Of a stretch of 64,000 bases of DNA, positions 26,422 to 35,520 are shown piece after piece (within the stretch, counting starts at the first letter, position 1; each line of letters starts with the position of its first letter). The stretch lies in assembly GCF_025151995.1 (NCBI RefSeq), contig NZ_CP102290.1:496001-560000 (forward strand). Reading direction: 5' to 3'. This DNA is from Ruminococcus gauvreauii (GTDB lineage: Bacteria > Bacillota > Clostridia > Lachnospirales > Lachnospiraceae). The translations under genes and the position numbers were made by a program. Under the pieces are notes generated by a model, which was not told the DNA's origin, searched no databases, and worked only from the letters and a program-made list of their open reading frames with translations.

Positions 26422-26889
26422 TTAAAAATCGAATGCCAGACGAATCAATGCGATTTCATTTTTTTCAAATGTCCTCTCACTTCCATCTTCCATTTCAATA
26501 GTCACGCTGTTATTATCATATGCGGTCAAAATCCCATAGAATTCCTTTTGTTTATCGATTGCCCGATATGTTCTGATCTCCAGCTCTTTTCCCATACTTC
26601 TGGCATAGTCTTTTTCTTTCTTCAACGGTCTGCCCAGGCCCGGTGAACTCACCTCCATAATATAAGCATCTTCGATAAAATCTTCCTGATCAAGCTTTTC
26701 GCTGAATGCTCTGCTGACAGCTTCACAGTCATCGATCGTAATGCCGCCTTCCTTGTCAATGTAAGCTCTCAGATACCAGGTGCCCCCTTCTTTTACGTAC
26801 TCCACATCTACCAGCTCAAATCCCTTTTCACTGATGATCGGCTCCAGCATCGCTTCTGCTTTCTGTTCATAGTTTTCCTTTTTACTCAT
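26422..26889 (-). CDS. rimP: Ribosome maturation factor RimP
   Basis: A 155-residue 30S maturation factor and first gene of the nusA-infB operon. It shows the family core FELVDVEYVKEGGTWYLRAYIDKEGGITIDDCE (residues about 20-52, split here only for description) and the conserved VSSPGLGRPLKK turn. The C-terminal SH3-like half follows. A 60-bp leader separates it from the parC terminator. Confidence 0.94.
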   Translation of the reverse strand: MSKKENYEQKAEAMLEPIISEKGFELVDVEYVKEGGTWYLRAYIDKEGGITIDDCEAVSRAFSEKLDQEDFIEDAYIMEVSSPGLGRPLKKEKDYARSMGKELEIRTYRAIDKQKEFYGILTAYDNNSVTIEMEDGSERTFEKNEIALIRLAFDF

Positions 26890-26943
26890 GCATCATCCCT
26901 GCCTTGTCGGATTATGTTTCCTTTATATGGTCTTTACATCGTA

Positions 26944-26972
26944 AAAGAGCGGGCTTTTTCAAGCCCACTCTC
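26944..26972 (-). terminator. Rho-independent terminator after parC
   Basis: The minus strand reads GAGTGGGCTT, a GAAA-type loop, AAGCCCGCTC and TTTTA, a stem of about 10 bp. It lies about 65 bp downstream of the parC stop (27038) and just upstream of the rimP leader, so it isolates the topoisomerase pair from the nusA operon. Confidence 0.85.
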
Positions 26973-27037
26973 ATTCAGTAATTTATTTAATTCTTACTTA
27001 TTGTAGCACTTCTTATTATAAAATGCAAGGCGTTTCT

Positions 27038-29281
27038 TTAAACACGGATTTTTATGCCTTTCGTATCACGTTTTCCGAGCTTGAGTTTATTGAGAGAGAC
27101 TTCCTTTTCATGATATGTGATCGCATATTCCATCCTGCTTTCGATCAGGTAGCCATGTTCGATCTGATCCGTTTCCGCCAGACGCATGCCGCGCACACCG
27201 ATCGCCGTCTTTTTCTTATCCGGCACCTCTTCTTTTAAGAAGCGGAGGAAATACCCGTCGCGGCTCTGCAGCACGACGTAGTCCATCGTATCCGCAGGCT
27301 GTACAAACACTGCTTCATCGCCTTCTGCCAGCTTTGTAGCCGCGATCGTACGTTTGGCAGCATCAAATTCAGAGCCTTCCACCTGCTTGAGCATGCCGTT
27401 TCTCGTGATAAACAAAAGCTTCTGCTTCTTGATTTCTTCCAGGCATCCGAGATACAGGATCGTCTCCTGTGCCGTACTGTAATTGCCGAAGTTATCAATC
27501 GGCGCACCCTTGTCCCTGAATTTCCCAAACGGCAGATCCATGACCTTTACCATATGCATTTTACCCTGCTCCGTAAAAATACACAGCTTATCGGTATTGC
27601 TGCACAGGAACGAATACTGATAATCCTTGAGTGCAGCCTCCTGATTCCTTTCAAAGACAGCTTTGTCCACTGTCTTGATATAACCGAAGCGGTCCATAAG
27701 GACACAGACCTCCATCTCCTCGATCTTATTTTCCTCATAGACGGCTTCCTCAGCGTTTTCGATCACTGTTTTACGTCTCTGACCGTATTCCTTTTTGACC
27801 GCGTCCAGTTCTGTGATGATCACTTCCGCCATGGCATCGTAGTTATTGAGGATATTTTCATACTTCGCAATATTCGCCAGTGTCAGATCGTGCTCTTTCA
27901 TCAGGGCTTCGATCTCCAGCCCGATCAGCTTGTACAGACGCATTTCCAGAATCGCCGTCGCCTGTCTGACCGTGAACCGCAGCTTTGACGCGGCCCGCTC
28001 CGACGTCTTCGTCTTGAATCGAATCCCTTCGGTAATTCCCATCGTCAGGCAATCTTTCACCTGTTTCTGGTTCTTGCTGCCGCGGAGGATCTCGATGATC
28101 AGGTCAATGACATCACATGCCTTGATGAGTCCTTCCTGGACTTCTTTTTTGTCCAGTTCTTTTGCGAGAAGGTTCTGGTACTTCCTCGTCGCCACCTCAA
28201 ACTGAAAGTCCACATGGTGTTCGATCACTTTTTTCAGGCTCAGTGTCTCCGGCTTTCCGTCAGCCACTGCCAGCATATTGACGCCAAACGTATCCTCGAG
28301 GCGTGTTTTCTTATAGAGCATGTTGGTCAGATTGTCGGCATCTGCTCCCTTCTTAAGCTCCAGTACGATACGGATGCCTTCTTTCGACGACTGATTGGAA
28401 ATGTCCACAATATCTGTCGTCTTCTTCGTCTCCACGAGCTGTGCCACATCATTTAGGAACTTTCCGATGTTGGCGCCCACCATCGTATAGGGAATCTCAG
28501 TGATAACCAGACTCTGCTTTCCGCCTTTTCCCCGCTCGATGTCCACTTTTCCTCTGAGACGGACTTTTCCGCTTCCTTTTTCATAGATGGAGTACAGATC
28601 GTCTTTGTTGACGACGATGCCCCCGGTCGGAAAATCCGGTCCCTTGATATACCGCATCAGTCCCTTCACGGTAATGTCATTGTTCTTCATGTATGCTTTG
28701 ACGCCGTCGATCACTTCCCCTAGGTTGTGGGGCGGGACGCTGGTTGCCATACCGACCGCGATGCCGTCTGCGCCGTTGATCAGGAAATTCGGCACGCGAA
28801 CCGGAAGTACCTCGGGTTCTTTTTCTGTCTCATCGAAGTTCGGCACAAAGTCCACGACATCCTTGTCCATATCGCTCAGGTAAACTTCCTGCGTGATCTT
28901 CTGCAGGCGCGCCTCCGTATAACGCATGGCGGCCGCACCGTCCCCCTCGATCGATCCAAAGTTCCCGTGTCCGTCCACCAGCGGCTGTCCCTTTTTAAAG
29001 TCCTGCGCCATCACAACCAGCGCTTCATAGATCGAGCTGTCCCCGTGCGGGTGATATTTACCCATGGTATCCCCCACGATACGGGCACACTTACGATAGG
29101 GCCTGTCATACCGTATGCCGAGCTCATACATATCGTACAGTGTTCTTCTCTGTACCGGCTTCAATCCGTCACGGATATCGGGGAGGGCCCTCGCCACGAT
29201 GACACTCATCGCGTAATCGATGTAGGATTTCTGCATGACTTCCGAATATTCTGTTTTTATGATCTGTTCCTTTTCACTCAT
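27038..29281 (-). CDS. parC: Type IIA topoisomerase subunit A, topoisomerase IV-like (ParC)
   Basis: A 747-residue breakage-reunion subunit. The catalytic Tyr is Y121 in AAAMRYTEARLQ, and the quinolone pocket reads HPHGDSSIYEAL with Ser82 and Glu86, the susceptible-type residues. The C-terminal beta-propeller lacks a GyrA box (QRRGGRG-like), which argues for decatenating topoisomerase IV rather than gyrase. It starts 10 bp after the parE gene, far from any dnaA/recF origin cluster. Automated pipelines may label it GyrA; the missing GyrA box is the reason for my call. Confidence 0.85.
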   Translation of the reverse strand: MSEKEQIIKTEYSEVMQKSYIDYAMSVIVARALPDIRDGLKPVQRRTLYDMYELGIRYDRPYRKCARIVGDTMGKYHPHGDSSIYEALVVMAQDFKKGQPLVDGHGNFGSIEGDGAAAMRYTEARLQKITQEVYLSDMDKDVVDFVPNFDETEKEPEVLPVRVPNFLINGADGIAVGMATSVPPHNLGEVIDGVKAYMKNNDITVKGLMRYIKGPDFPTGGIVVNKDDLYSIYEKGSGKVRLRGKVDIERGKGGKQSLVITEIPYTMVGANIGKFLNDVAQLVETKKTTDIVDISNQSSKEGIRIVLELKKGADADNLTNMLYKKTRLEDTFGVNMLAVADGKPETLSLKKVIEHHVDFQFEVATRKYQNLLAKELDKKEVQEGLIKACDVIDLIIEILRGSKNQKQVKDCLTMGITEGIRFKTKTSERAASKLRFTVRQATAILEMRLYKLIGLEIEALMKEHDLTLANIAKYENILNNYDAMAEVIITELDAVKKEYGQRRKTVIENAEEAVYEENKIEEMEVCVLMDRFGYIKTVDKAVFERNQEAALKDYQYSFLCSNTDKLCIFTEQGKMHMVKVMDLPFGKFRDKGAPIDNFGNYSTAQETILYLGCLEEIKKQKLLFITRNGMLKQVEGSEFDAAKRTIAATKLAEGDEAVFVQPADTMDYVVLQSRDGYFLRFLKEEVPDKKKTAIGVRGMRLAETDQIEHGYLIESRMEYAITYHEKEVSLNKLKLGKRDTKGIKIRV

Positions 29282-29291
29282 ACACTACCTC

Positions 29292-31214
29292 CTACACATC
29301 CAGTTCGGCATCCCGCGCATGCTCATAGATAAACGCCTTCCTGGGCGGCACTTCCGTTCCCATCAGTACTTCCGTCACCTCCGATGCCATACGCGCATCC
29401 TCAATCTCGATCTGTTTGAGCATTCTGGTCTCGGGATTCAGAGTCGTCTCCCACAGCTGCAGGGCATCCATCTCACCCAGCCCTTTGTAACGCTGCAGAG
29501 TAAAGCTTCCTTTGTGTGTCCTGCGGTACCGCTCCAGCGCCTTGTCATCATAGAGATACTCTTCTTTTCCTTTTGCCGGCATCGCTTTGTAAAGCGGCGG
29601 CATGGCGATATAGACATGACCCTCGTAGACCAGTTCCGGCATAAACCGATAGAACAGCGTCAGAAGCAGCGTGGAGATGTGTGCGCCGTCGACATCAGCA
29701 TCTGCCATGATGATGATCTTATCATAACGGAGTTTCGATATGTCAAAATCATTCCCGTATCCTTCCGAGAAGCCGCAGCCGAACGCGTTAATCATCGATT
29801 TGATCTCCGCGTTCGCCAGCACCTTGTCGATGCTCGCCTTTTCCACGTTCAGGATCTTGCCGCGGATCGGCAGGATTGCCTGAAAACTTCTGTCTCTCGC
29901 CGTTTTCGCGGATCCACCCGCGGAATCACCCTCGACGATAAAGATCTCACATCTGGACGGATCGCGTTTTTCACAGTTCGCCAGTTTACCGTTGGAATCA
30001 AACGAATATTTCTGCCTGGTCAGCATATTCGTCTTTGCCTTTTCCTCCGTCTTTCGGATCTTCGCCGAACGCTCCGCGCAGGAAAGCACCTGTTTCAGAG
30101 TTTCCAGGTTCCGGTCAAAATAGTGTACGATCTCCTCTCCGGTGATCTTTCCCGTCGCCTTTGATGCGTCCTGATTGTCCAGTTTGGTCTTCGTCTGCCC
30201 CTCGAACCGCGGCGACGGATGTTTGATGGAGACTACAGCTGTCATCCCGTTCCTGATGTCCGCCCCCGTAAAGTTTGCATCCTTTTCCTTCAGAATGCCA
30301 AGTTCTCGCGCATAGTTGTTCATGACTGACGTAAACATGGTCTTGAATCCGGTAAGATGGGTGCCGCCTTCCGCATTGTAAATATTATTACAGAATCCAA
30401 GCACATTCTCATGGAATTCATTGACATACTGAAATGCACACTCCACCGTGATACCGTCCGTCTCTCCCCGGAAATAAACCGGTTCGTGGAGAGCCTCTTT
30501 TTTCTTGTCCAGATCTTTCACAAATCCAATGATTCCGTCGGGCTCATGGAATGTCACCCTCTCCGGCACATCTGCCCGCAGGTCCTCAAACAGGATCGAA
30601 AGCTGAGGATTCAAATATGCCGTCTCGTGCATCCGGCTCTTCACTTCCGTCGCAGAGAAGCGCGTCACCTCAAAAATCTCCGGATCCGGGAGGAAATTCA
30701 CACATGTACCCGTCTCCCTGGTCCTCTCGAGCGTCGGAAGCAGCCCGTCTTCCAGTTCTATTGTGGGGATCCCCCGTTCATAGTGGTCGTGATGCACGTA
30801 TCCTTCCCTGCTGATCTTAATATCCAGATAAACCGACAGTGCATTGACGACGGAAGATCCTACCCCGTGCAGTCCACCGCTCGTCTTATACGCTGAATCA
30901 TCGAACTTTCCTCCCGCATGAAGCGTGGTAAATACCAGCCTTTCTGCCGACATTCCTTTCTCATGCATACCGACCGGGATGCCTCGCCCATTATCCACGA
31001 CGGTACAGGAACCATCCTTTTCCAGCGTCACGCGGATAGAGTCACAGAACCCTGCCAGGTGCTCATCCACCGCATTATCCACGATCTCATAGATCAAATG
31101 ATTCAGTCCCTTTCTGGAGACGCTTCCGATATACATTCCCGGCCGCTTCCGGACTGCCTCGAGCCCTTCCAGTACAGAAATGCTGCTCGCATCATACGTT
31201 GATTTTCTCGTCAT
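29292..31214 (-). CDS. parE: Type IIA topoisomerase subunit B, topoisomerase IV-like (ParE)
   Basis: A 640-residue ATPase subunit. The GHKL ATP-binding site is seen as EIVDNAVDEHLAG, VDNGRGIPVG and TSGGLHGVGSSVVNALS. The transducer domain has the QTKTKLDN lysine loop. The TOPRIM domain has VEGDSAGGSAKTARDR and IIMADADVDGAHI, and the C-terminal QRYKGLGEMDALQLWETT is intact. It is paired with the ParC-like gene and not with dnaA, dnaN or recF, so it is taken as ParE although GyrB and ParE are hard to separate by motif alone. Confidence 0.85.
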   Translation of the reverse strand: MTRKSTYDASSISVLEGLEAVRKRPGMYIGSVSRKGLNHLIYEIVDNAVDEHLAGFCDSIRVTLEKDGSCTVVDNGRGIPVGMHEKGMSAERLVFTTLHAGGKFDDSAYKTSGGLHGVGSSVVNALSVYLDIKISREGYVHHDHYERGIPTIELEDGLLPTLERTRETGTCVNFLPDPEIFEVTRFSATEVKSRMHETAYLNPQLSILFEDLRADVPERVTFHEPDGIIGFVKDLDKKKEALHEPVYFRGETDGITVECAFQYVNEFHENVLGFCNNIYNAEGGTHLTGFKTMFTSVMNNYARELGILKEKDANFTGADIRNGMTAVVSIKHPSPRFEGQTKTKLDNQDASKATGKITGEEIVHYFDRNLETLKQVLSCAERSAKIRKTEEKAKTNMLTRQKYSFDSNGKLANCEKRDPSRCEIFIVEGDSAGGSAKTARDRSFQAILPIRGKILNVEKASIDKVLANAEIKSMINAFGCGFSEGYGNDFDISKLRYDKIIIMADADVDGAHISTLLLTLFYRFMPELVYEGHVYIAMPPLYKAMPAKGKEEYLYDDKALERYRRTHKGSFTLQRYKGLGEMDALQLWETTLNPETRMLKQIEIEDARMASEVTEVLMGTEVPPRKAFIYEHARDAELDV

Positions 31215-31263
31215 AACTTTGTTCCTCTCGTATTACTTATGTCAATGATGTTATACCGTACGT

Positions 31264-32091
31264 TTATAAACTCAAAAAACGGATCAGAGCTTTCGCCACT
31301 CCGTCCTTATTATTCGTGTCCGTCTCGTATTTTGATACATCTTTAATTCTCTGAGACGCATTTTTCATTGCTACCGAGTATCCGGCCCACTCCAGCATCT
31401 CGTAATCGTTATTGCTGTCGCCGAGTGCCATCACCTCCGACGGAAGCACACCCAGGCGCTTTGCCAGAAAAGACAGTCCGTCCCGTTTGCTCAGTCTTGC
31501 GTACACGACTTCCAGATTCTGCTCCACCACCGATATCGGATAGATGTCCGGAATCCCGGACAGTTCCTGCCCAAGCTGCTCTTTCTCCCGGGCATCCTCA
31601 CATACGATGTGAAACTTGCTGACCGGCACCTGCCTGTCATCCATCAGGTCACTCAAATCCTCGCACTCAATATTAGAAGCCATGAGCTGTGTGCAGTACG
31701 ATTCGGGCAGTCCGCTCGCAAACAGATGCGGAATCCTTCCCGTCTCCATATATGCGTACAATCCCGCATACGGCTCAATATACGTCTTATATTTTTTACA
31801 CAACCGGTAGATCCTGGCCGCAATGCCCGGGGGAAACCCGTTTATGTACAGAATCTCTCTCGTTCTTCCATCCGTCACAACAGTACCGTTCGCGTTGATA
31901 AAATATGGAATATCATCAAATTCATGAAAGATCTCACTGCGTGCATTTTCAAAGCTTCTGCCCGTCGTCGGCACGATGCAGTGCCCTGCTTCCAGCGCCC
32001 TGCGTATCGTATTCAGATTATTTTCCGAAACCGTGCAGTCATCCCGAAGCAGGGTGCCGTCCAGGTCAATGGCTGTCAATTTTACGTTCAT
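31264..32091 (-). CDS. Cof-type HAD-IIB family phosphatase
   Basis: A 275-residue haloacid-dehalogenase hydrolase. Motif I AIDLDGTLLRDD (Asp nucleophile and acid/base Asp), motif II TTGRSF, and the C-terminal ALGDSNNDYEMLEWAG (motif IV) are intact, with a IIB cap between. Family members dephosphorylate sugar phosphates, FMN or pyridoxal phosphate; the substrate is not predictable. It lies downstream of the ABC exporter terminator and is probably monocistronic. Confidence 0.88.
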   Translation of the reverse strand: MNVKLTAIDLDGTLLRDDCTVSENNLNTIRRALEAGHCIVPTTGRSFENARSEIFHEFDDIPYFINANGTVVTDGRTREILYINGFPPGIAARIYRLCKKYKTYIEPYAGLYAYMETGRIPHLFASGLPESYCTQLMASNIECEDLSDLMDDRQVPVSKFHIVCEDAREKEQLGQELSGIPDIYPISVVEQNLEVVYARLSKRDGLSFLAKRLGVLPSEVMALGDSNNDYEMLEWAGYSVAMKNASQRIKDVSKYETDTNNKDGVAKALIRFLSL

Positions 32092-32177
32092 AGGTTCCTC
32101 CGCCCGTATTTTCTGTTATCGTGCAGTAGTATATCATAACTTTCGGGGTTTGCGCAAAGAAAAATGGAATTCAGCCG

Positions 32178-32218
32178 CAAAAAGGGACGTCCGCTTTTAT
32201 GATACGGCGGATCGTCCC
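32178..32218 (-). terminator. Rho-independent terminator of the ABC exporter operon
   Basis: The minus strand reads GGGACGATCCGCC, a loop, GCGGACGTCCC and TTTTTG. It lies 13 bp past the permease stop at 32231 and ends the two-gene ABC transporter transcript. Confidence 0.85.
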
Positions 32219-32230
32219 GGTTTTATGCCT

Positions 32231-33010
32231 TTATTTTTTTGTTTTTTTCTTATAAATCATCACAGCCCCGGCATGAGCCGTGATAAGTAAACCGACGCAC
32301 CATAGAACGGCGGGTAAAAAGTGGGCATCAAGCTCTGCGTTCATTAAGAGTGAGCGTATCGTTTCAATGATCGGAGTCATAGGCTGTTTTTCTGCAAAAA
32401 CACGCAGTGCAGCAGGCATTGTTTCTGTCGGGGCAAACCCGGAACTGAGATACGGCAGAAACATAATAACGGCTGAGATACCATTTGCACTCTCGGCACC
32501 GCCTGCGATAAGACCCAGTATCATTGAAATCCAGGTCATTGCCGCCATAAATAAAAGTAATATTCCAGCCACTATGAGCCACTGTGTGCCACCCGCCGAC
32601 GGTCTGAATCCGATAAGAAACGCCATGCCAAATACCAGGACCGCAGTTATGATATTGCGTACCATGGCTGCAAACATATGTCCTGCCAGTACTGATGATG
32701 CTGCAACAGGCATAGAGCGGAAGCGGTCAACCATTCCCCCTTTCAGATCATTATTTACACTGACAGCTGTCGTACATCCGCATTGTCCGATACACTGCAG
32801 AATGATGCCCGGTACCAGGTAGTCCACATAATTCGCACTGCCTGTTTTCATTGCGCCTCCAAGGACACAGACAAACAGCAGCATCATAAGTATGGGGGTG
32901 CCGATTCCCGTAAGAAATGCATCAGGATTGTGCAGTGACAGAAGAATACAACGCTCAGACATTGTCATGGAATCCTGTGCCAGACATACAATTTTCTCCC
33001 CGATCCTCAT
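32231..33010 (-). CDS. ABC-2 type permease (DrrB-like exporter subunit)
   Basis: A 259-residue integral membrane protein with six hydrophobic segments and the ABC-2 signature of the DrrB group (VDYLVPGIILQ, then NNDLKGGMVDRFRSMPVAASSVL, and a LPYLSSGFAPTETMP loop before the fifth segment). It pairs with the ATPase immediately upstream; the two genes overlap by 4 bases. The predicted role is export of a hydrophobic drug, antibiotic or lipid. Expression is probably controlled by the neighbouring TetR repressor. Confidence 0.9.
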   Translation of the reverse strand: MRIGEKIVCLAQDSMTMSERCILLSLHNPDAFLTGIGTPILMMLLFVCVLGGAMKTGSANYVDYLVPGIILQCIGQCGCTTAVSVNNDLKGGMVDRFRSMPVAASSVLAGHMFAAMVRNIITAVLVFGMAFLIGFRPSAGGTQWLIVAGILLLFMAAMTWISMILGLIAGGAESANGISAVIMFLPYLSSGFAPTETMPAALRVFAEKQPMTPIIETIRSLLMNAELDAHFLPAVLWCVGLLITAHAGAVMIYKKKTKK

Positions 33011-33954
33011 TGATATCCTCCTCCCTCATTTTCACCCACCAGTAAAAGAAAGACCTCCTGAAGCGTAGGCCGCTTTTGTGTAAATCCAGAGAGTAAAATA
33101 TCAGCATGATTCAATCTGTTCATAATATCAGCCAGCTGCTTTACACTGCCGTCAGTTATAATATTGACTGTAGGTATATTCTTATCAGGAATCATCTGAT
33201 ATTCTTTTAAAAGTTCCAATGCGCGCGTCCTCCCATTATCATCATAAAACGTGAGTTCCACCACACCCTGAGAAAGATTTTCTTTTAAGGTATCCGGTGT
33301 CCCCTCTGCTGCTATGACACCGTCATTTAAGATGGCAATGTGGTCGGCAAGCTGTTCCGCTTCCTCCAGATATTGTGTCGTCAGGAAAATTGTGACACCG
33401 GATTCAGCCAGGGATCTGATCATTCTCCACATGGACAGGCGGCTTTGAGGATCCAGCCCTGTGCTTGGTTCGTCTAAGAATATGACCTGAGGATTTCCCA
33501 GCATGCTCATTGCCAGATCAAGCCTTCGTCTCATCCCTCCCGAATACGTTGAGACCCGGCGATCGGCAGCGTCAGTCAGCCGGAAAGCATCTAAAAGCTC
33601 ATCGGCTCTTTTATTTCGGTCCCTCAGATGGTGTAACGCACCGATGATACGCAGATTCTCCCTGCCTGTTAAAAGCTCATCTACCGCAGCATACTGACCG
33701 GTCAGACTGATACATTCCCGCACCTTATGACTCTCGCGGATGACATCATAGCCGCAGACAGCAGCGCTCCCGCCGTCAGGTTTGATCAATGTAGAAAGTA
33801 TTCTGACCGTGGTAGTTTTTCCTGCCCCGTTTGATCCCAGAAGGGCAAAGATACTGCCTTTTGTTACCGTAAAATGAATTCCCCTCAGCACTTTGGAACC
33901 CTGATACGACTTCTCAAGGGAATTTACCGAAATGACAACCTGGCTCTTATCCAT
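33007..33954 (-). CDS. ABC transporter ATP-binding protein (DrrA-like)
   Basis: 315 residues from the ATG at 33954, 10 nt after an AAAGGAGG site. The Walker A motif is GSNGAGKTTTVRIL, the Q-loop lies in LTGQYAAV, the signature is YSGGMRRRLDLAMSM, Walker B is VIFLDEPSTGLDP, and the switch His is replaced by Gln in TTQYLEEAEQLADHI, as is normal in the DrrA group. A DrrA-type C-terminal domain follows. The palindrome at 33973-34000 sits directly upstream. Confidence 0.92.
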   Translation of the reverse strand: MDKSQVVISVNSLEKSYQGSKVLRGIHFTVTKGSIFALLGSNGAGKTTTVRILSTLIKPDGGSAAVCGYDVIRESHKVRECISLTGQYAAVDELLTGRENLRIIGALHHLRDRNKRADELLDAFRLTDAADRRVSTYSGGMRRRLDLAMSMLGNPQVIFLDEPSTGLDPQSRLSMWRMIRSLAESGVTIFLTTQYLEEAEQLADHIAILNDGVIAAEGTPDTLKENLSQGVVELTFYDDNGRTRALELLKEYQMIPDKNIPTVNIITDGSVKQLADIMNRLNHADILLSGFTQKRPTLQEVFLLLVGENEGGGYQ

Positions 33955-33972
33955 GAAAACCATTCCTCCTTT

Positions 33973-34000
33973 ATATAAATACATTCAAATGTATGTATAT
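33973..34000. promoter_or_regulatory. Palindromic TetR operator upstream of the ABC exporter
   Basis: ATACATT and AATGTAT arms flank a central CA, extended by outer ATATA/TATAT arms one base further out (28 bp in all). The half-site matches that in the operator in front of the tetR gene at 34685-34716 (ATACAT...ATGTAT). It lies just upstream of the exporter Shine-Dalgarno, giving the exporter its own regulated promoter. Confidence 0.7.
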
Positions 34001-34032
34001 TGTTATTAAGAAACTGCCGTAAGGCAGTATTC

Positions 34033-34674
34033 TCAAATCAGAATATCATCAAAGGCTTTTTCAGCCTTCTTACGCAGCTCATCATCAAAAATCGGTAATC
34101 CTATATGATCCAACAGATACTTAAGATAGTCATACTTCCTCAAGTATTCTCCTTTTGTGACAGGAAACAGGATCGGATTAAACCATAATGTCATAAGAAT
34201 GGTAAATGTCTCAGAAACCTGTTCCGGGTATTCTACCGTAATGGATCCATCATTCAAACCTTCTTTGAAAAAGCAGTTCAGTTTTGGTGCCACAGAATGA
34301 ATACAGTCCCGCAGCTGCTTACTGACGAATATGTGGCTGCTGAAAACCGAGGGGAGTGATTTTGCAAATTCAAGTTGTTCTTCATTTATCACAGATAACT
34401 GCAAAATCTTTTTCAATTTTTCGAACCCATTTAAACCTTTTTCTTTTTTCACCGTATCAAACATGTCGTCTTTGTTAAACATACGGGTAGTAACTGCATC
34501 AATTATCTCATCTTTTGATTTATAATGATGATAAAAAGCTCCTCTGGTTAAATCCCCGAGCTCATCTATAATATCCTGAATCGTCGTTTCTTCCCATCCT
34601 TTTTCAAGAAACAGCCTCGTTGCCGTGTCTAATATACGCTGCTCCGTGATTTCGGGATATTTGTTTCTAGCCAA
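34033..34674 (-). CDS. TetR/AcrR-family repressor of the adjacent ABC exporter
   Basis: 213 residues from the second of two adjacent TTG codons (34674), which is 7 nt from the AAGGAGG site; the first TTG (34677) is only 4 nt away. The N-terminal helix-turn-helix is DTATRLFLEKGWEETTIQDII...TRGAFYHHYKSKDEIIDAV (residues about 15-60), and the rest is a ligand-binding helical domain. A 32-bp near-perfect palindrome covers its promoter and ribosome binding site, and a related palindrome precedes the exporter, so it should repress both. The inducing ligand is unknown. Confidence 0.88.
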   Translation of the reverse strand: MARNKYPEITEQRILDTATRLFLEKGWEETTIQDIIDELGDLTRGAFYHHYKSKDEIIDAVTTRMFNKDDMFDTVKKEKGLNGFEKLKKILQLSVINEEQLEFAKSLPSVFSSHIFVSKQLRDCIHSVAPKLNCFFKEGLNDGSITVEYPEQVSETFTILMTLWFNPILFPVTKGEYLRKYDYLKYLLDHIGLPIFDDELRKKAEKAFDDILI

Positions 34675-34684
34675 CAAAAGACCT

Positions 34685-34716
34685 CCTTATATACATACAT
34701 TTGTATGTATATAAGG
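34685..34716. promoter_or_regulatory. 32-bp palindromic TetR autoregulatory operator
   Basis: Perfect 15-bp arms (CCTTATATACATACA and its reverse complement) flank a TT centre. The inner arm overlaps the AAGGAGG ribosome binding site of tetR, and the core ATACAT...ATGTAT recurs upstream of the ABC exporter. This is a textbook layout for repressor autoregulation. Confidence 0.8.
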
Positions 34717-34753
34717 ATATCATAAAACGATTCTCCGGTCAACATCTGAATCT

Positions 34754-35227
34754 TCATCCATTCTGCGTACAGTTGGCCGCATCAATGGCAATCACCAGCA
34801 GAAGTCCCATCAGCTCATCTGCCGGATCAGCGAAATCAAGCACATAGGTGTCGCCCCACTGAAACAATTCCTTTGAAATATGTATCACCGGACTGCATTC
34901 TGAATAGACATCGTATTCCCAGCCCATGAAATCCCCCTCCACGTGCCAGCCGTTGCAATCTATCTCATACTTCGGACTGAACAGGGTAAACTTCTTTTCG
35001 ATTCTTCCGCAGGCATTCCCAGCGATTTCAATCTCGAAGGCCGGCATCAATGTCATCAGCTTCTCTTTGACCATACCGATCTCATTCTGATCACGGTCAT
35101 ATACATGCAGCTGATGCCCCAGTGCAAAAAACTCCGCTTTTACAAAATATTTCGCATCCCCGTCTTCATCGTACACATCATAGGAATCCGTCCAGGAGAA
35201 AACTCTTTGTTTTATCAATAATTTCAT
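34754..35227 (-). CDS. LURP-one-related/scramblase-like (YxjI) family protein
   Basis: 157 residues from the ATG at 35227 (MKLLIKQRVFSW), behind AAAGGAGCAGC; the longer frame to 35314 is rejected. The Tubby-like/LURP-one beta-barrel pattern is visible: VFSWTDSYDVYDEDGDAKYFVKAEFFALGHQL near the N-terminus (residues about 9-40), then MPAFEIEIAG and NGWHVEGDFMGWEYDV. The C-terminal hydrophobic helix (ELMGLLLVIAIDAA) matches the buried helix of the fold. No function is established for the bacterial proteins. Confidence 0.8.
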   Translation of the reverse strand: MKLLIKQRVFSWTDSYDVYDEDGDAKYFVKAEFFALGHQLHVYDRDQNEIGMVKEKLMTLMPAFEIEIAGNACGRIEKKFTLFSPKYEIDCNGWHVEGDFMGWEYDVYSECSPVIHISKELFQWGDTYVLDFADPADELMGLLLVIAIDAANCTQNG

Positions 35228-35322
35228 AATTCGCTGCTCCTTTGTGCTCTTATCTGAATACAGAAAAAAATCCACATACAAGCGTCCCTGTCGGTGCGCT
35301 GTACATGGATTCAAATGATAAC

Positions 35323-35393
35323 AGTCTGTAGGGGAATCGAACCCCTGTTTCCGCCGTGAGAGGGCGGCGTCTTAACCGCTTGACCAACAGACC
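35323..35393 (-). tRNA. tRNA-Glu (anticodon CTC)
   Basis: On the minus strand a 71-nt cloverleaf: acceptor GGTCTGT pairs with ACAGACT, the D arm contains GGTCAAGCGGTTAAGAC, the anticodon stem CCGCC/GGCGG encloses the loop CTCTCAC with anticodon CTC, and the T arm is AGGGG-TTCGATT-CCCCT. The first pair is a G-U wobble. CCA is not encoded. It stands alone between the LURP-one gene and a HAD gene. Confidence 0.92.
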
Positions 35394-35520
35394 TTACTGC
35401 AACGTGCTCAATTATAATATCGCACTTTCCGATATTTTGCAAGTACTTTTTTCAATTTTTTTCATTTTTTATCCAGGAAATTTTCTAACCCGTTTATTTT
35501 GGGAACTTTTTGTGGAATGA

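Noticed and set aside
27038..31214. Calling the topoisomerase pair gyrA/gyrB
   Set aside because: The A subunit lacks a GyrA box and the pair is not next to dnaA, dnaN or recF; ParC/ParE fits better, with some doubt.
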